Below, one piece after another: positions 1 through 9,227 of a stretch of 12,180 nucleotides of DNA. The position numbers and the translations under genes were made by a program. The notes beneath the pieces were generated by a model, which saw nothing but the letters and a program-made list of their open reading frames with translations, had not been told where the DNA came from and made no database searches. Source of the stretch: Atkinsonella hypoxylon (taxonomy: Eukaryota; Ascomycota; Sordariomycetes; Hypocreales; Clavicipitaceae); assembly GCA_000729835.1 (NCBI GenBank), contig JFHB01000387.1, positions 1 through 12,180 of the forward strand, given 5' to 3'. Numbering within the stretch: the first letter of the stretch is position 1; each line of letters begins with the position of its first letter.

Positions 1-1839
1 GAAACTATACTTTTTGGGATTTAGAAGCCTACAGCAGCTTCTATTAGCTAGAAATAGCTAATTTCTAAGGAGAGTGCCCCCTATTAAATAGTGCTTTAGA
101 CTACTAATTAGATTGGTATCTAAACCTAGGCAATATAGAGCATCCTTTAGAGCTAAAGGCCTATATTTAGCTGGATTTATACTAACTAGTACCTAGAATA
201 CAGCAGTTCCCTGTCCTTTAGGATAAATAGGACCTCCTCTAGTAGCAATAGGCGCGGTTTTACCCTTTTTTATAGGCTTAAAAGTCCTAAAAAATGCCTT
301 ATTGTTAACTATATAACAGGTAGAACCTATATTGTATAGTAAGGAGTTTTTAATTATTCTATTAGAATAGTTAAAAGAAGGGGTATTATTACTAGTAGTA
401 CTAGTATCACTAGTAGTAGATTCTGTATCTAAATCGTAAGAATTATCACTACTAGAACTGCTAGATTCACTATTGGAATCTATAGTATCCTAGTTGCTAG
501 TAAATAGGTTATAGCAACCTATAGCAAAAGTAGCTTCTCTATCCTTATTCCTAGAGTTTTTGTTACTTCTTCTTCGGCCCTTCTACTTCTTCTTATTCTT
601 AGAGGCTTTATCTATATCTTTAAAGGCATTAGAATCGTTAGAATTAGAATCGGAATTCTTCTTCTAATTAGGAGGATTCTTTCCTTGATTAGCCTTATTA
701 TTAGAACTATTAGAATTAGAAGCTTTATAACTAAGAGCCTTAAATATAGAGGAGCTTTTATCTCTTTATTCTTCTAATAAGTTAGCTATAAGGAACTGTA
801 AATTTAGCATTTTTACAGATAGACCTTATGCTCTAGCAGCTCTAATAGAATATTGCTGCCTTTTAGCCCAGCTAGGGAAGGTCTTCTTTAAAGCATTAAT
901 ATAATAATTTACCTAGTCAATTAGATTAATAGCTACACTATAGAGCTGTAATCTAGCTAGTAAATTATTAAATTTAGCATTAAAAGCCTCTAAAGATCCC
1001 TTATAGTTCGAAAACAATAAGTTATAATAACTAGCATATAGCGTACTACGTTGTATTTTAGCACTCTGCAAATATTGCCTAACTAGAACGTTATAGGCAT
1101 CTACAAGGGACTTATGCTAGCTTATAGCAGCTTAAGGTCTAGATTAGCAACTATCTCTTATAATTATAAGGATAATAGCTTATTTTAAATCTACTAAAGT
1201 ACTAGCTATACTAGGATTATCAATAAATTAAGGGAATCCTAGTGCCCTAAATTAAATAGTTAAAGCTTACTTCTACTGTTCAAAATTTTTAGGGCCTTTT
1301 AGCTTAGCAGCCTCTAGAATAGAGTAGACCTTCTTATTTAACTCTTTTATAGTGCCTTTATTAAAAGTAGGCAGAAAAGTAGCACTATTAGAGGAACTAG
1401 AAGGTTTAGGGACTTTAAAAGAGACTTTAGAAGTCTTAGAAGTAACAGGATCTGCCTTAGGAGACCCTATTAAGAGATTACCTATAGATGTAATTATAGT
1501 ATCTAATTTACTTAGTAAATTAGCTATATTACCTTCATTTTAGCTTTATTTTGCTTTACTATACCTAATAAATCTATTTAGGGTCTCTTGTTGCTTATCT
1601 ATTTAAGCTTTTAGATTAGCTTGTACATTATAGACTTACACTACTCTTTTAGAAGCTAATCTAGCTTCTTTTAGAGCCTTCTTAGCTGTATAATCTTCTT
1701 TATTAGAAGAGGAATCTACTAGCTAAGGGGGGGACCTTGCTGGACTAGGAAAGCTAGTAGCAGCTGTAGCTAGTGTACTAGAACCACTACCCCGTTTAGG
1801 GCTTGTGCTCTTTCCCTTACCTGTTCCTTTTGGTGCTAT
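1..1839 (-). pseudogene. gag: gag and protease remnant of element B, 3' part outside the window
   Basis: This is homologous to codons 1 to about 614 of element A's polyprotein. The frame is set by the probable mutated start ATA at 1837-1839, followed by Ala-Pro-Lys-Gly-Thr-Gly-Lys, and it ends at the window edge. The indels I see relative to A are multiples of three, so the frame is preserved. The protease active site reads Asn-Ile-Gly (Asn at 331-333). Both the catalytic Asp and the following Thr are thus changed, one step worse than in A. Many in-frame TAA/TAG codons interrupt it. Confidence 0.85.
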
Positions 1840-3262
1840 TTTAAGGGTTTTAATAGCTAATTTAACGCTCTTTATAGCTAATTATAGCTTAAATTACAGT
1901 GGAAAAGGTAGTAAATAACAGTAATAACCTCTACTAGATATCAATAGATTGCTCTATTATAGGCCTAGAAGTACCCTATATCTTTAGAAATTATACTAAG
2001 ATTTTTCTCTAATTTCTTTTGTAACAGGTATAATAGGCTCTAAAGGCTACGTTATATCGCGATCTATATACGCATACAAATTGTATAGTAGACTAGATTA
2101 ACAAGCAGTCGCGAGGGGCATAAAACATAGGTTCTAGCTATTTTTAGCTAAAAAATTCAGGAGATTCTTCTCTAATTAGGTTCTAATAAATCAGTAAAGA
2201 CCTAGGCACAGCCAATTTAGGGATATCTAGCTAATTCCCACTTTAAAATCCTAACTAGTGGGATTACTATATAAATTAATTCTGCAACTGAAAACATAGG
2301 AATATCTGCAACAAGAGCTATTAGGCGTGCACTACAAATTGTAGTATAGCCACTAACAGAGGTGCATAGGGTGCACAATATACAAGATAATAGCACAACA
2401 ACAAGCGATGCAGTGCAGCGCTAAGCTTATTTCTTGATAGAAATAATTGATTAAGCAGTGCCTAATAAAACAATTTATAGTGCAAATGTAATGTGTGCAG
2501 ATGTATATATTTTAATGTTGCGCAACAATAGAACCTAGCTATTAAGAATAGCTTTAAAAGTGTATATACACTAGGTGCATAGAACTAGTGCAGGAGGTAT
2601 AGGGTGGGCAGAATAAAAACACTAGTATAGTGGCTAGCGATGTATGTACAGCAGGTATTAATAGCTTCCAGCAAGCTACTAATAGCAGCGATAGCTGCTA
2701 GCGCAGGTCTTAATATAGCTTCTAGTAGGTAATACAGTACACAATAGTAGATTTTCAGCGGGCTAACAGCTTGCAGATAGGTCTTCCGGGCTTATAACCT
2801 GTTGAAAATAATAGGGATTACAGGACTAGATAGAAGAGGGTAGTGGTCTCTTATATTTAGCACCTGTAATTGCTCCTAGCAATTATTACGTAGTGGAAGC
2901 AGCAGCGGCCTAAATTAAGCTGTAGTGTATAGTATAGATCACGTAGAGGCAGTAGATAACTATAATAATAGTAGTATCTTATATTAAGAGCGCTGTAACG
3001 AATAAGTTAGTAAGGGTAGAATCTTGAATCTTTCTAGTCCCTTATAGACCTACTAACTATATTAGTAGGCTGTAGTTGCTAGAAGGGGCTTATAGGCCAC
3101 TTTATAATTTCTGCAAAAAGATTTACTATATAAAAACAAAAAAATTAACTTACAGCTATATAAACGAGACGTCTATGTGCATAATTTAACAAATTCCACT
3201 AATAATAAGCAACCTTTATAAGCAACTCTATCTAACAATTATACTATTAGATAGCCCTAATT
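1840..3262 (-). other. Untranslated leader of element B (1.42 kb)
   Basis: This is homologous along its whole length to the leader of element A, with many transitions and a few small indels. No gene, RNA gene or domain is recognised. Short inverted repeats conserved in both leaders include AATTGCT-cct-AGCAATT at 2868-2884. Confidence 0.6.
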
Positions 3263-3497
3263 CTTAGCTTTTAAATAGTATACTTCTTGAATTTCTATTA
3301 TTGCTAGTTGTAGAGAAAATCGCAGTTAAAGTTAACTATAGGTTAGGCAACTTTGCCTTAGTTAATTCTAGATGTTTTGCATCTAGTAACAGCGATATCT
3401 CTACCAAAAATTAACGTAACAAGACCTAATAAGGGTCACGTGATAGAGCAACTAGTAGGCATAAAAATAGGCTATACAGGGTAGCTTATTTTTAACA
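3263..3497 (-). repeat. 5' LTR of copia element B (235 bp)
   Basis: This is homologous to the LTRs of element A, with the same TGTTAAAAATAAGC start and GCTAAG end, and is followed by the same leader sequence. It lacks 11 bp near the 5' side, where A has a duplicated GCAACTA-type segment (plus strand around 3690-3710). It has extra C/T and G/A changes, for example GTCGAC in A corresponds to GTTAAC here. CACGTG is intact at 3437-3442. Confidence 0.9.
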
Positions 3498-3743
3498 CTT
3501 AGCTTTCGAATGGTATACTTCTTGAATTTCTACCATTGCTAGTTGTGGAGAAAATCGCAGTTAAAGTTGACTATAGGTTAGGCAACTTTGCCTTAGTCGA
3601 TTCTAGATGTTTCGCATCTAGTAACAGCGATATCTCTACCAAAAATCAACGTAACAAGACCTAGTTAGGGTCACGTAATAGAGCAACTAATAGGCAACTA
3701 GCAAGCATAAAAATAGGCTATACAGGGTAGCTTATTTTTAACA
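3498..3743 (-). repeat. 3' LTR of copia element A (246 bp)
   Basis: This is the partner of the LTR at 10656-10901, with the same length and six transition differences. Its start at 3743 lies directly after a purine tract (AGAGGGAG on the minus strand), as expected where plus-strand DNA synthesis is primed. Its far end at 3498 touches the first base of element B's 5' LTR. The CACGTG present in the two 5' LTRs reads CACGTA here, a single G-to-A change. Confidence 0.92.
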
Positions 3744-3751
3744 CTCCCTCT
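3744..3751 (-). promoter_or_regulatory. Polypurine tract of element A
   Basis: The minus strand reads AGAGGGAG immediately before the TGTTA start of the 3' LTR. A purine run in this position primes plus-strand synthesis in LTR retrotransposons. It fixes the outer edge of the 3' LTR at 3743 and confirms the minus orientation of the element. Confidence 0.85.
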
Positions 3752-4004
3752 AGAAATGTGAGAAGTAACTAGTTCTACAAGCAACTTAGCTCCTTTAAAG
3801 GATATCTAAGTTAGAATTAACTAACGAAATACAGTACTAATAACAGGACTAAATAACATAACTAATAACATAACTAATTCCAGCAATTCTAGGGTAGTTA
3901 TAGTTGAATATAACTAGTTATTGTTAATTGTTTTTGTTGTTTTCGATTTTTAACTGTTTTTCGTTGCTTTTCGATTTTTCGAGTGTTTTTGTTGCTTTTA
4001 TAAG
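3752..4004 (-). other. 3' non-coding segment of element A with A-rich repeats
   Basis: This lies between the gag-pol stop and the polypurine tract. It holds a perfect 12-bp tandem duplication of AATAACATAACT at 3852-3875 on the plus strand. It also holds three imperfect copies of a T-rich unit (TTTTTGTTG...TTTTCGATTTTT) at about 3931-3998, which is A-rich on the element's coding strand. No open frame is recognised. Confidence 0.6.
3931..3998. repeat. Imperfect tandem T-rich repeat, about 2.5 units
   Basis: On the plus strand the units start at about 3931, 3957 and 3986. Each begins TTTTTGTTG or TTTTTCGTTGC, and the first two continue TTTTCGATTTTT. The third is truncated by the end of the gag-pol frame. 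The function is unknown. It lies in the 3' non-coding segment of element A. Confidence 0.6.
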
Positions 4005-4688
4005 CTAACTAGAAAGCTCTAGTAACTTAATGAATTGTTAATGCTTTTGAATAGCAAGAGGCTTAGTTAGGCTATCTGCTGGCATCTAATTCGTATTAAT
4101 ATAACTAACCTTAGCTATACCTTTATAAATCTTTTCCCTAATGTAGTTAAACTTTAAAAGGGTGTACTTAGTTCTACTATATAACGTTAGGTTGTAAGCA
4201 GTAACTATAGCGCCTTAATTATTACACCTAATAGGAATAGGAGGGGTTAAAGGCAGCTTTATCTCCTTAAAAAGGCCGTAGAGCCACTCTAATTCCCTAA
4301 TAGCTTCTAATAATGCATTAGATTCTGCTTCTAAGGTAGAAAGAGCAATAGTACTAGCTTTTTTCGATTTCCAGCTAATAGGTCCACTAGCTAGCTTATA
4401 TAGATAAGTATAGGTTAATTTAGAAGAGACTTTATTACTAGCAAAATCGCTATCGCAATAACTAAGGAGGGTCTTAAGTACTTCTTTAGAGCTAGAAGCT
4501 TTAGAAGAGAACCCTATAGGGTGTAGACTAGAATGCTTATAAATAATAGCAAAGCTTCTAGTACCACTTAAGTACCTTAGGAGGTGCTTAGAGGCGTTTA
4601 GGTGCTCTATATAGAGCTTAGCTAGAAAGGTTGATAGCCACTGAACGGAAAAAGCAATATTAGCCCTAGTTAGCAACATTAGGTACAT
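4005..4688 (-). pseudogene. copia RT C-terminus and RNase H of element A
   Basis: RNase H removes the RNA strand during reverse transcription. The stop-free stretch 4215-4688 covers the MYLMLLTRANIAFSVQWLS block that joins RT to RNase H, then CDSDFA (Asp1592/Asp1594), PISWKSKKAS and TLEAES with the catalytic Glu. The third catalytic Asp, expected before Asn-Gln, is Asn (codon 1669, 4221-4223), and the following Gln codon is TAA (4215-4217). The frame continues past this stop to a clear copia C-terminus with SRTKYTLLKFNYIREK and MPADSLTKPLA, ending at TAG 4005-4007. The domain is therefore longer than its longest open stretch suggests. Confidence 0.92.
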
Positions 4689-4814
4689 TATAGTGCCTAT
4701 TATGCTCTAATAAAGCTTATAATCGGATTTTAGGAGAAGTTTTGTAACTAGTTGCTTTAGAATTCCCGGCTGTATAGGGATAGAAGCCGGCTTAGTATCT
4801 AGCATTTTAAATCT

Positions 4815-5605
4815 TTCTAGGGCTTTAAGGATATATTAAGATTAGTGGATTTTAATAGACCTTTTAGACCTATTACAGGTGATTTATACACCTAGAAAGA
4901 ACTCTGCTGGTCCCCTATCTTCTATTAGATAGGCTTAATTTAGTAGCTTTTTAAGCTTATTAATATATTGTAAATTAGGCCTAATTAGAAGACAGTTATC
5001 TATATAAGTAGCAATATATGTAGATATAGCTAGGTTATAAAAGACTGCTGGGTCTAATATAAGAGGTTTAAATCTATGCTTTTAAAGTAATTCTATCAGA
5101 ATTTGCTGCTATTCTCTAGGACTTTGCTTTAAACTATAGAGGGATTTTTCTAGCTTAATTACTTGCTCTTTAGAGGGCTTATAATTACAGCTTTTTAGTA
5201 GCTTAGCTACTGATAGCGTTGCTTCTGCAAATTTAACGAATCTATCTAGGATTTCCATATAAATAGCTTCCTTTAGCTTGCTATTTAAAAACGCTCCTAT
5301 AAAGTCGATTTGCTCAACTTCCTAGTTATTAAAAGCTGCAAGAGCTAATAATATACGCTAGCTAGGAGGAATACTAGTTGCAGTAAAGGTCTCTAGATAG
5401 TCTTAACCTTCTATTTGCATAAATCCCTTAGCAACAAGGCAGGCCTTATATTTAATAGGATTATTTTCTTTATCCTTTTTAAGCCTATAAATAAGCCTAT
5501 TCTTTAGAACTCTTCGGCCCTTAGGTACTTAGTCTTTCCCTATAAATTTAAAGGTTCTAGCAGCTAATAGCTGCTTAAATTCGCTATAGGTAGCTTCTAT
5601 CTAAT
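4815..5605 (-). pseudogene. copia reverse transcriptase of element A, YVDD motif mutated
   Basis: The RVT_2-type polymerase would copy element RNA into cDNA. Visible landmarks in order: KACLVAKGFMQIEG, the catalytic Asp in the EQIDFIGAFLNSKL block (codon 1308, 5304-5306), the copia hallmark LYSLKQSPREW, and the YVDD-equivalent box. That box reads Tyr-Ile-Asp-Asn (4995-5006). The second catalytic Asp is therefore Asn, a G-to-A change in a TpG context. Stops include TAG where Gln or Trp is expected. Start and end are approximate. Confidence 0.9.
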
Positions 5606-6014
5606 GCTGCTTAGTAGAGCTTTTTAGGGCTTGCTTCTACGTGTTAGGAAGTTCATCCTTATTACTATTAGAAGTAATAGCTGCTTTAGTCCTTGCCTTA
5701 AAGCATAGATCCTTGATTAAGGAAAATATATCTCTATTTAAATCTATAGCATTAGCATCAATAGATTCAGCTTCAGCTTCTATAGGTTCTATATTAGCCT
5801 GAGGGGCTTTTATAGATATAGGGGCTTTAGGGGCCTCTACAGCTTCTATAGGGTTGCTTAGTAGAAGAGCTTAATCTACAGGTTTTAGTGGATAATTCGG
5901 CACATCTAGATAACTAGGATAAGGATACTTAGGAGTATAATTATCCACTAATTCATCGATTTCTCCCTCTAAAGGATTATTCACTATAGAACTAATAGGA
6001 ACCTTAGGGATGCC

Positions 6015-6920
6015 CTAAGAAATAGGGCCTATTCCTTCTATAATTTTAACGAAGCTAGTCTTAATAACAGCTTGTTTAGAGGGAATATATATTAGATATA
6101 CATTAGAACCTAGCGTAGCTAAAAGTCTACTAGAAATAGTTCTTTTAGCTAGCTTCTGTAACCTAGATCGTTGTTCTAAAGGAATTAGAACTTTACAATA
6201 GGAGCCTATAGCCCTTATTTTAGTAAAATTAGGCTTATAGGTCTTAGAAGGCTCTAAATTAGCTAGATATAGCTGTTTAGGACTTAGTAGTTTAGTACTA
6301 TTCGCAGTAGTATTAACTAAATCCACTATAGCAAGAAGGATGTAAGACTATAGATATAGAGGTAATTGTAACTACTGTAGAGTAGCATGCAAACGGTCTA
6401 GAAGTACCCTTATAGCTCTCTCTATTAGCCTATTCTATTTATAAATATAGGGGCAAGAGGTGCTAAAGTAAATACCCTTAGAAGATAGCTAAGCTTATAA
6501 CCTAGTATTAATTTCTGTACTACTATTAAAATAAAGGTGTTTAGGGTAGCAGTTATACTAGTTCTTTAATTCCTTAAAGAAGCCTTTAATACAGCTATAG
6601 AGAGTAGAACCCTCTTTATTAGCTAGATTAAAAGACTACTTATACTGTAATTTTCTATTAATTAGAAAAAGAACTAGAGGCCTCTTATTGTGCAGTATAG
6701 GCTCTATTTTAACGGTATCTCCCTCTATAATATCTAAACATCTAGGGGGGTTAGGAATAGCATGCTTGCTAGGTCTTCTAACAGCTTTAGCTTAGTTGCA
6801 AGCTAGGCAGTTAAAATCCTTTTCCTTGATTTTTGTAAAATTAGGAATACCTTTAGTAATAGAAGCAGTCTTCTTTAGTAAAGGGAGTCCTATATGCCCT
6901 AATCTAACATGCTAAGTAGC
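6015..6920 (-). pseudogene. copia integrase of element A, catalytic Asp mutated
   Basis: Integrase inserts the cDNA into the genome. The zinc-binding HHCC motif is intact: His773 and His778 (HVRLGH, near 6896-6911) and Cys807/Cys810 (CLAC, 6798-6809). In the catalytic core the first Asp (codon 837, 6717-6719) and the Glu (codon 936, 6420-6422) remain. The second Asp, expected just before the S-S-T-E-I stretch, is Asn (codon 901, 6525-6527). The Asn-to-Glu spacing of about 35 residues fits the D,D35E arrangement. A 103-codon stretch without stops (6015-6326) covers the conserved C-terminal side of the core (DLVNTTANST, then IGSYCKVLIP). At least eight stops lie in the rest of the domain. Confidence 0.9.
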
Positions 6921-7385
6921 AGCTAATTCTAGGAGCTTCTTATAGGAAGAAGAAGCAGTAGGATTTATACTACTAGAATTATCATTAGAGCTAGCTTCCT
7001 ATTGCTCCCTATCTTGCTAGATCTCTTAAGAACTACGGGCCTCGTTTAAGGGATCTAGACAGCTATTTCCTCTAATATCTAGTAACTCAGGATTTAGACC
7101 TTCTAAATCTCCGTTATTAGAAGGAATCTGACTAGGAGCCCGTTTAGGAACTAGGGCTAATAGCTCTATAGCATTGTTATTAGTATTATCTTCTTCTTCT
7201 TTAAAATTAGATAATTCCTTGATTCAGCTATATTCCTTAGGATTAAAACTAGGCTGTTGAGGGATTTAAACCTCTATAGGATAACTAGTATTATAATTGC
7301 TATTATAACTACTAAATCCTATATAAAAGAGATTTACGTGGTTTTTACACACTCTAGGGGTCTCTTGCCCCTTAAGCTGTAGAAA

Positions 7386-7759
7386 GAAACTATGCTTTTT
7401 GGGATTTAGAAGCCTACAGCAGCTTCTATCAGCTAGAAATAGCTAATTTCTAAGGAGAGTGCCCCCTGTTAAATAGTGCTTTAGACCACTAATTAGGTTA
7501 GTATCTAAACCTAGGCAATATAGAGCATCCTTTAGAGCTAAAGGCCTATATTTAGCTGGATTTGTACTAACTAGTACCTAGAATACAGCAGTTCTCTGTC
7601 CTTTAGGATAAATAGGACCTCCTCTAGTAGCAATAGGCGCGGTTTTACCCTTTTTTATAGGCTTAAAAGTCCTAAAAAATGCCTTATTGTTAACTATATA
7701 ACAGGTAGAACCTATATCGTATAGTAAGGAGTTTTTAATTATTCCGTTAGAGTAATTAA
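7386..7759 (-). pseudogene. copia aspartic protease region of element A
   Basis: The retroviral-type aspartic protease would cleave the Gag-Pol polyprotein. The active-site region reads L-Y-D-I-G-S-T (Asp at codon 504, plus 7716-7718), followed by IVNNKAFF and a KGKTAPIATRGG stretch, as in fungal copia proteases. The usual Asp-Thr/Ser-Gly triplet is Asp-Ile-Gly here. ACA to ATA, a CpA-to-TpA change, explains the Thr-to-Ile substitution, which should abolish activity. The segment GLDTNLISGLKHYL downstream matches the conserved C-terminal part of this domain. Two in-frame TAG codons are present. Confidence 0.8.
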
Positions 7760-9227
7760 AAGAAGGGGTATTATTACTAGTAATACTAGTATCACTAGTA
7801 GTAGATTCTATATCTAAGTCGTAAGAATCATTACTACTAGAACTGCTAGAATCATTAGATTCTATAGTATCCTAGTTGCTAGTAGATAGGTTATAACAAC
7901 CTATAGCAAAAGCAGCTTCTCCATCTTTATTCCTAGAGTTTTTGTTACTTCTTCTTCGGCCCTTCCACTTCTTCTTATTCTTAGAGGCTTTATCTGTATC
8001 TTTAGAGGCATTAGAATCGTTAGAATTAGAATTAGAGTTCTTCTTCTAATTAGGAGGATTCTTTCCTTAATTAGCCTTATTATTAAAACTATTAGAATTA
8101 GAAGCTTTATAACTAAGAGCCTTAGATATAGAGGAGCTTTTATCTCTTTGTTCTTCTAATAAGTTAGCTATAAGGAACTGTAAATTCAGTATTTTTACAG
8201 ATAGACCTTGTGCTCTAGCAGCTCTAATAGAATATCGCTGCCTTTTAGCCTAGCTAGGGAAGGTCTTCTTTAAAGCATCAATATAATGATTTACCTAGTT
8301 AATAGGATCAATAGCTACACTATAGAGCTATAATCTTGCTAGTAAATTATTAAATTCAGCATTAAAGGCCTCTAAAGATCCCTTATAGTTCGAAAACAAT
8401 AAGTTGTAATAACTAGCATATAGCGTACTACGTTGTATTTCAGCACTCTGCGAATACTGCCTAACTAGAACGTTATAGGTATCTACAGGGGACTTATGCT
8501 AGCTTATAGCAGCTTAAGGTCCAGATTGGCAACTATCTCTTATAATTATAAGGATAATAGCTTGCTCTAAATCTACTAAAGTACTAACTATACTAGGATT
8601 ATTAATAAATTAAGGGAATCCTAGGGCCCTAAATTAAATAGTTAAAGCTTACTTCTACTGTTCAAAATTTTTAGGGCCTTTTAGCTTAGCAGCCTCTAGA
8701 ATTAAGTGGACCTTCTTATTTAGCTCTTTTATAGTGCCTTTATTAAAAGCAGGCAGAAAAGTAGCACTATTAGAACTAGAAGGTTTAGGGGCTTTAAAAG
8801 AGACTTTAGAAGCTCTTTTAGAAGTAATAGGATCTACTACCTTAGAGGGAGACCTAATAGAGAGATTACCTATAGATGTAATTATAGTATCTAATTTACT
8901 TAGTAAATTAGCTATATTACCTTTATTTTGGCTTTGTTTTGCTTCACTATGCCTAATAAATCTATTTAGGGTCTCTTGTTGCTTATCTATTTAAGCTTTT
9001 AGATCAGCTTAAATATTATAGACTTACACTACTCTTTTAGAAGCTAATCTAGCTTCCTTTAGAGCCTTCTTAGCTGTATAATCTTCTTTATTAGAAGAGA
9101 AATCTACTGGCTAAGGGAGGGACCTTACTGGACTAGGAAAGCTAGTAGCAGCTGTAGCTAGTGTACTAGAACTACTACCCCGTTTAGGGCTTGTGCTCTT
9201 TCCCTTGCCTATTCCTTTTAGTGCTAT
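7760..9227 (-). pseudogene. gag: gag region of element A
   Basis: This is the N-terminal part of the polyprotein frame, roughly codons 1-490. It would form the capsid of the intracellular virus-like particle. The first 40 codons are basic and Ser/Thr-rich. A lysine/leucine-rich helical stretch follows, then a central region containing an Asn-Phe-Glu-Gln start, a LYASYYNLLFS segment and an FNAEFNNLL segment of the kind found in fungal copia Gag (UBN2-like). The C-terminal end has Ser/Asn runs and a basic KKKWKGRRRS cluster near 7950-7980. I see no CCHC zinc knuckle. About sixteen in-frame stops fall here. The end with protease is approximate because the boundary is set by processing. Confidence 0.75.

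Larger units (their letters stand above)
1..3497 (-). mobile_element. 5' portion of a second copia element (element B), truncated by the window edge
   Basis: This segment aligns throughout with 7386-10901 of element A: same orientation, same order (5' LTR, leader, gag, protease) and high identity, with mostly C/T and G/A differences. It is a separate copy rather than a simple duplication of A. Its LTR lacks an 11-bp segment present in both LTRs of A, and gag differs by several in-frame indels. It begins immediately next to the 3' LTR of A and runs off the left edge within or just after the protease region, so its integrase, RT and 3' LTR should lie outside. Like A it is full of in-frame TAA/TAG codons. 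Confidence 0.9.
4005..9227 (-). pseudogene. Copia gag-pol polyprotein of element A, one frame with many RIP stops
   Basis: The frame covers 1741 codons including the terminal TAG at 4005-4007. It would have encoded Gag, protease, integrase, reverse transcriptase and RNase H as a single polyprotein. Landmarks from all domains (codon tops at 9227, 7718, 6719, 5306, 4997 and 4223) lie in the same phase, so there is no net frameshift. I count roughly fifty in-frame stops by hand. Those I read are TAA or TAG, mostly where Gln (sometimes Trp) is expected. The likely start is the ATA at 9227, taken as a mutated ATG: the following Ala-Leu/Pro-Lys-Gly stretch is conserved in element B, and indels just upstream are not all multiples of three. 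Each enzyme has lost or altered a key residue. The terminal stop could itself be a mutated Gln codon, but the preceding sequence matches the usual copia C-terminus. Confidence 0.92.

Noticed and set aside
1352..1543. Plus-strand open frame of 63 codons
   Set aside because: It lies antisense to element B's gag, which has the recognisable frame. Its homologue in A (8734-8994) has a different length and end, and neither resembles a known protein.
3852..3998. CRISPR-like repeat array
   Set aside because: The repeats are imperfect, adjacent and without spacers. They are simple tandem duplications in a retrotransposon's 3' segment.
8734..8994. Plus-strand open frame of 86 codons
   Set aside because: It is an antisense shadow of element A's gag and ends differently from its counterpart in B, with no domain or sign of conservation.
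4005..9227. Alternative genetic code with TAA/TAG read as glutamine
   Set aside because: Normal CAA and CAG codons are also used for Gln. Some stops replace Trp, and Asp-to-Asn and Thr-to-Ile changes at active sites accompany them. Hypermutation explains all of this.
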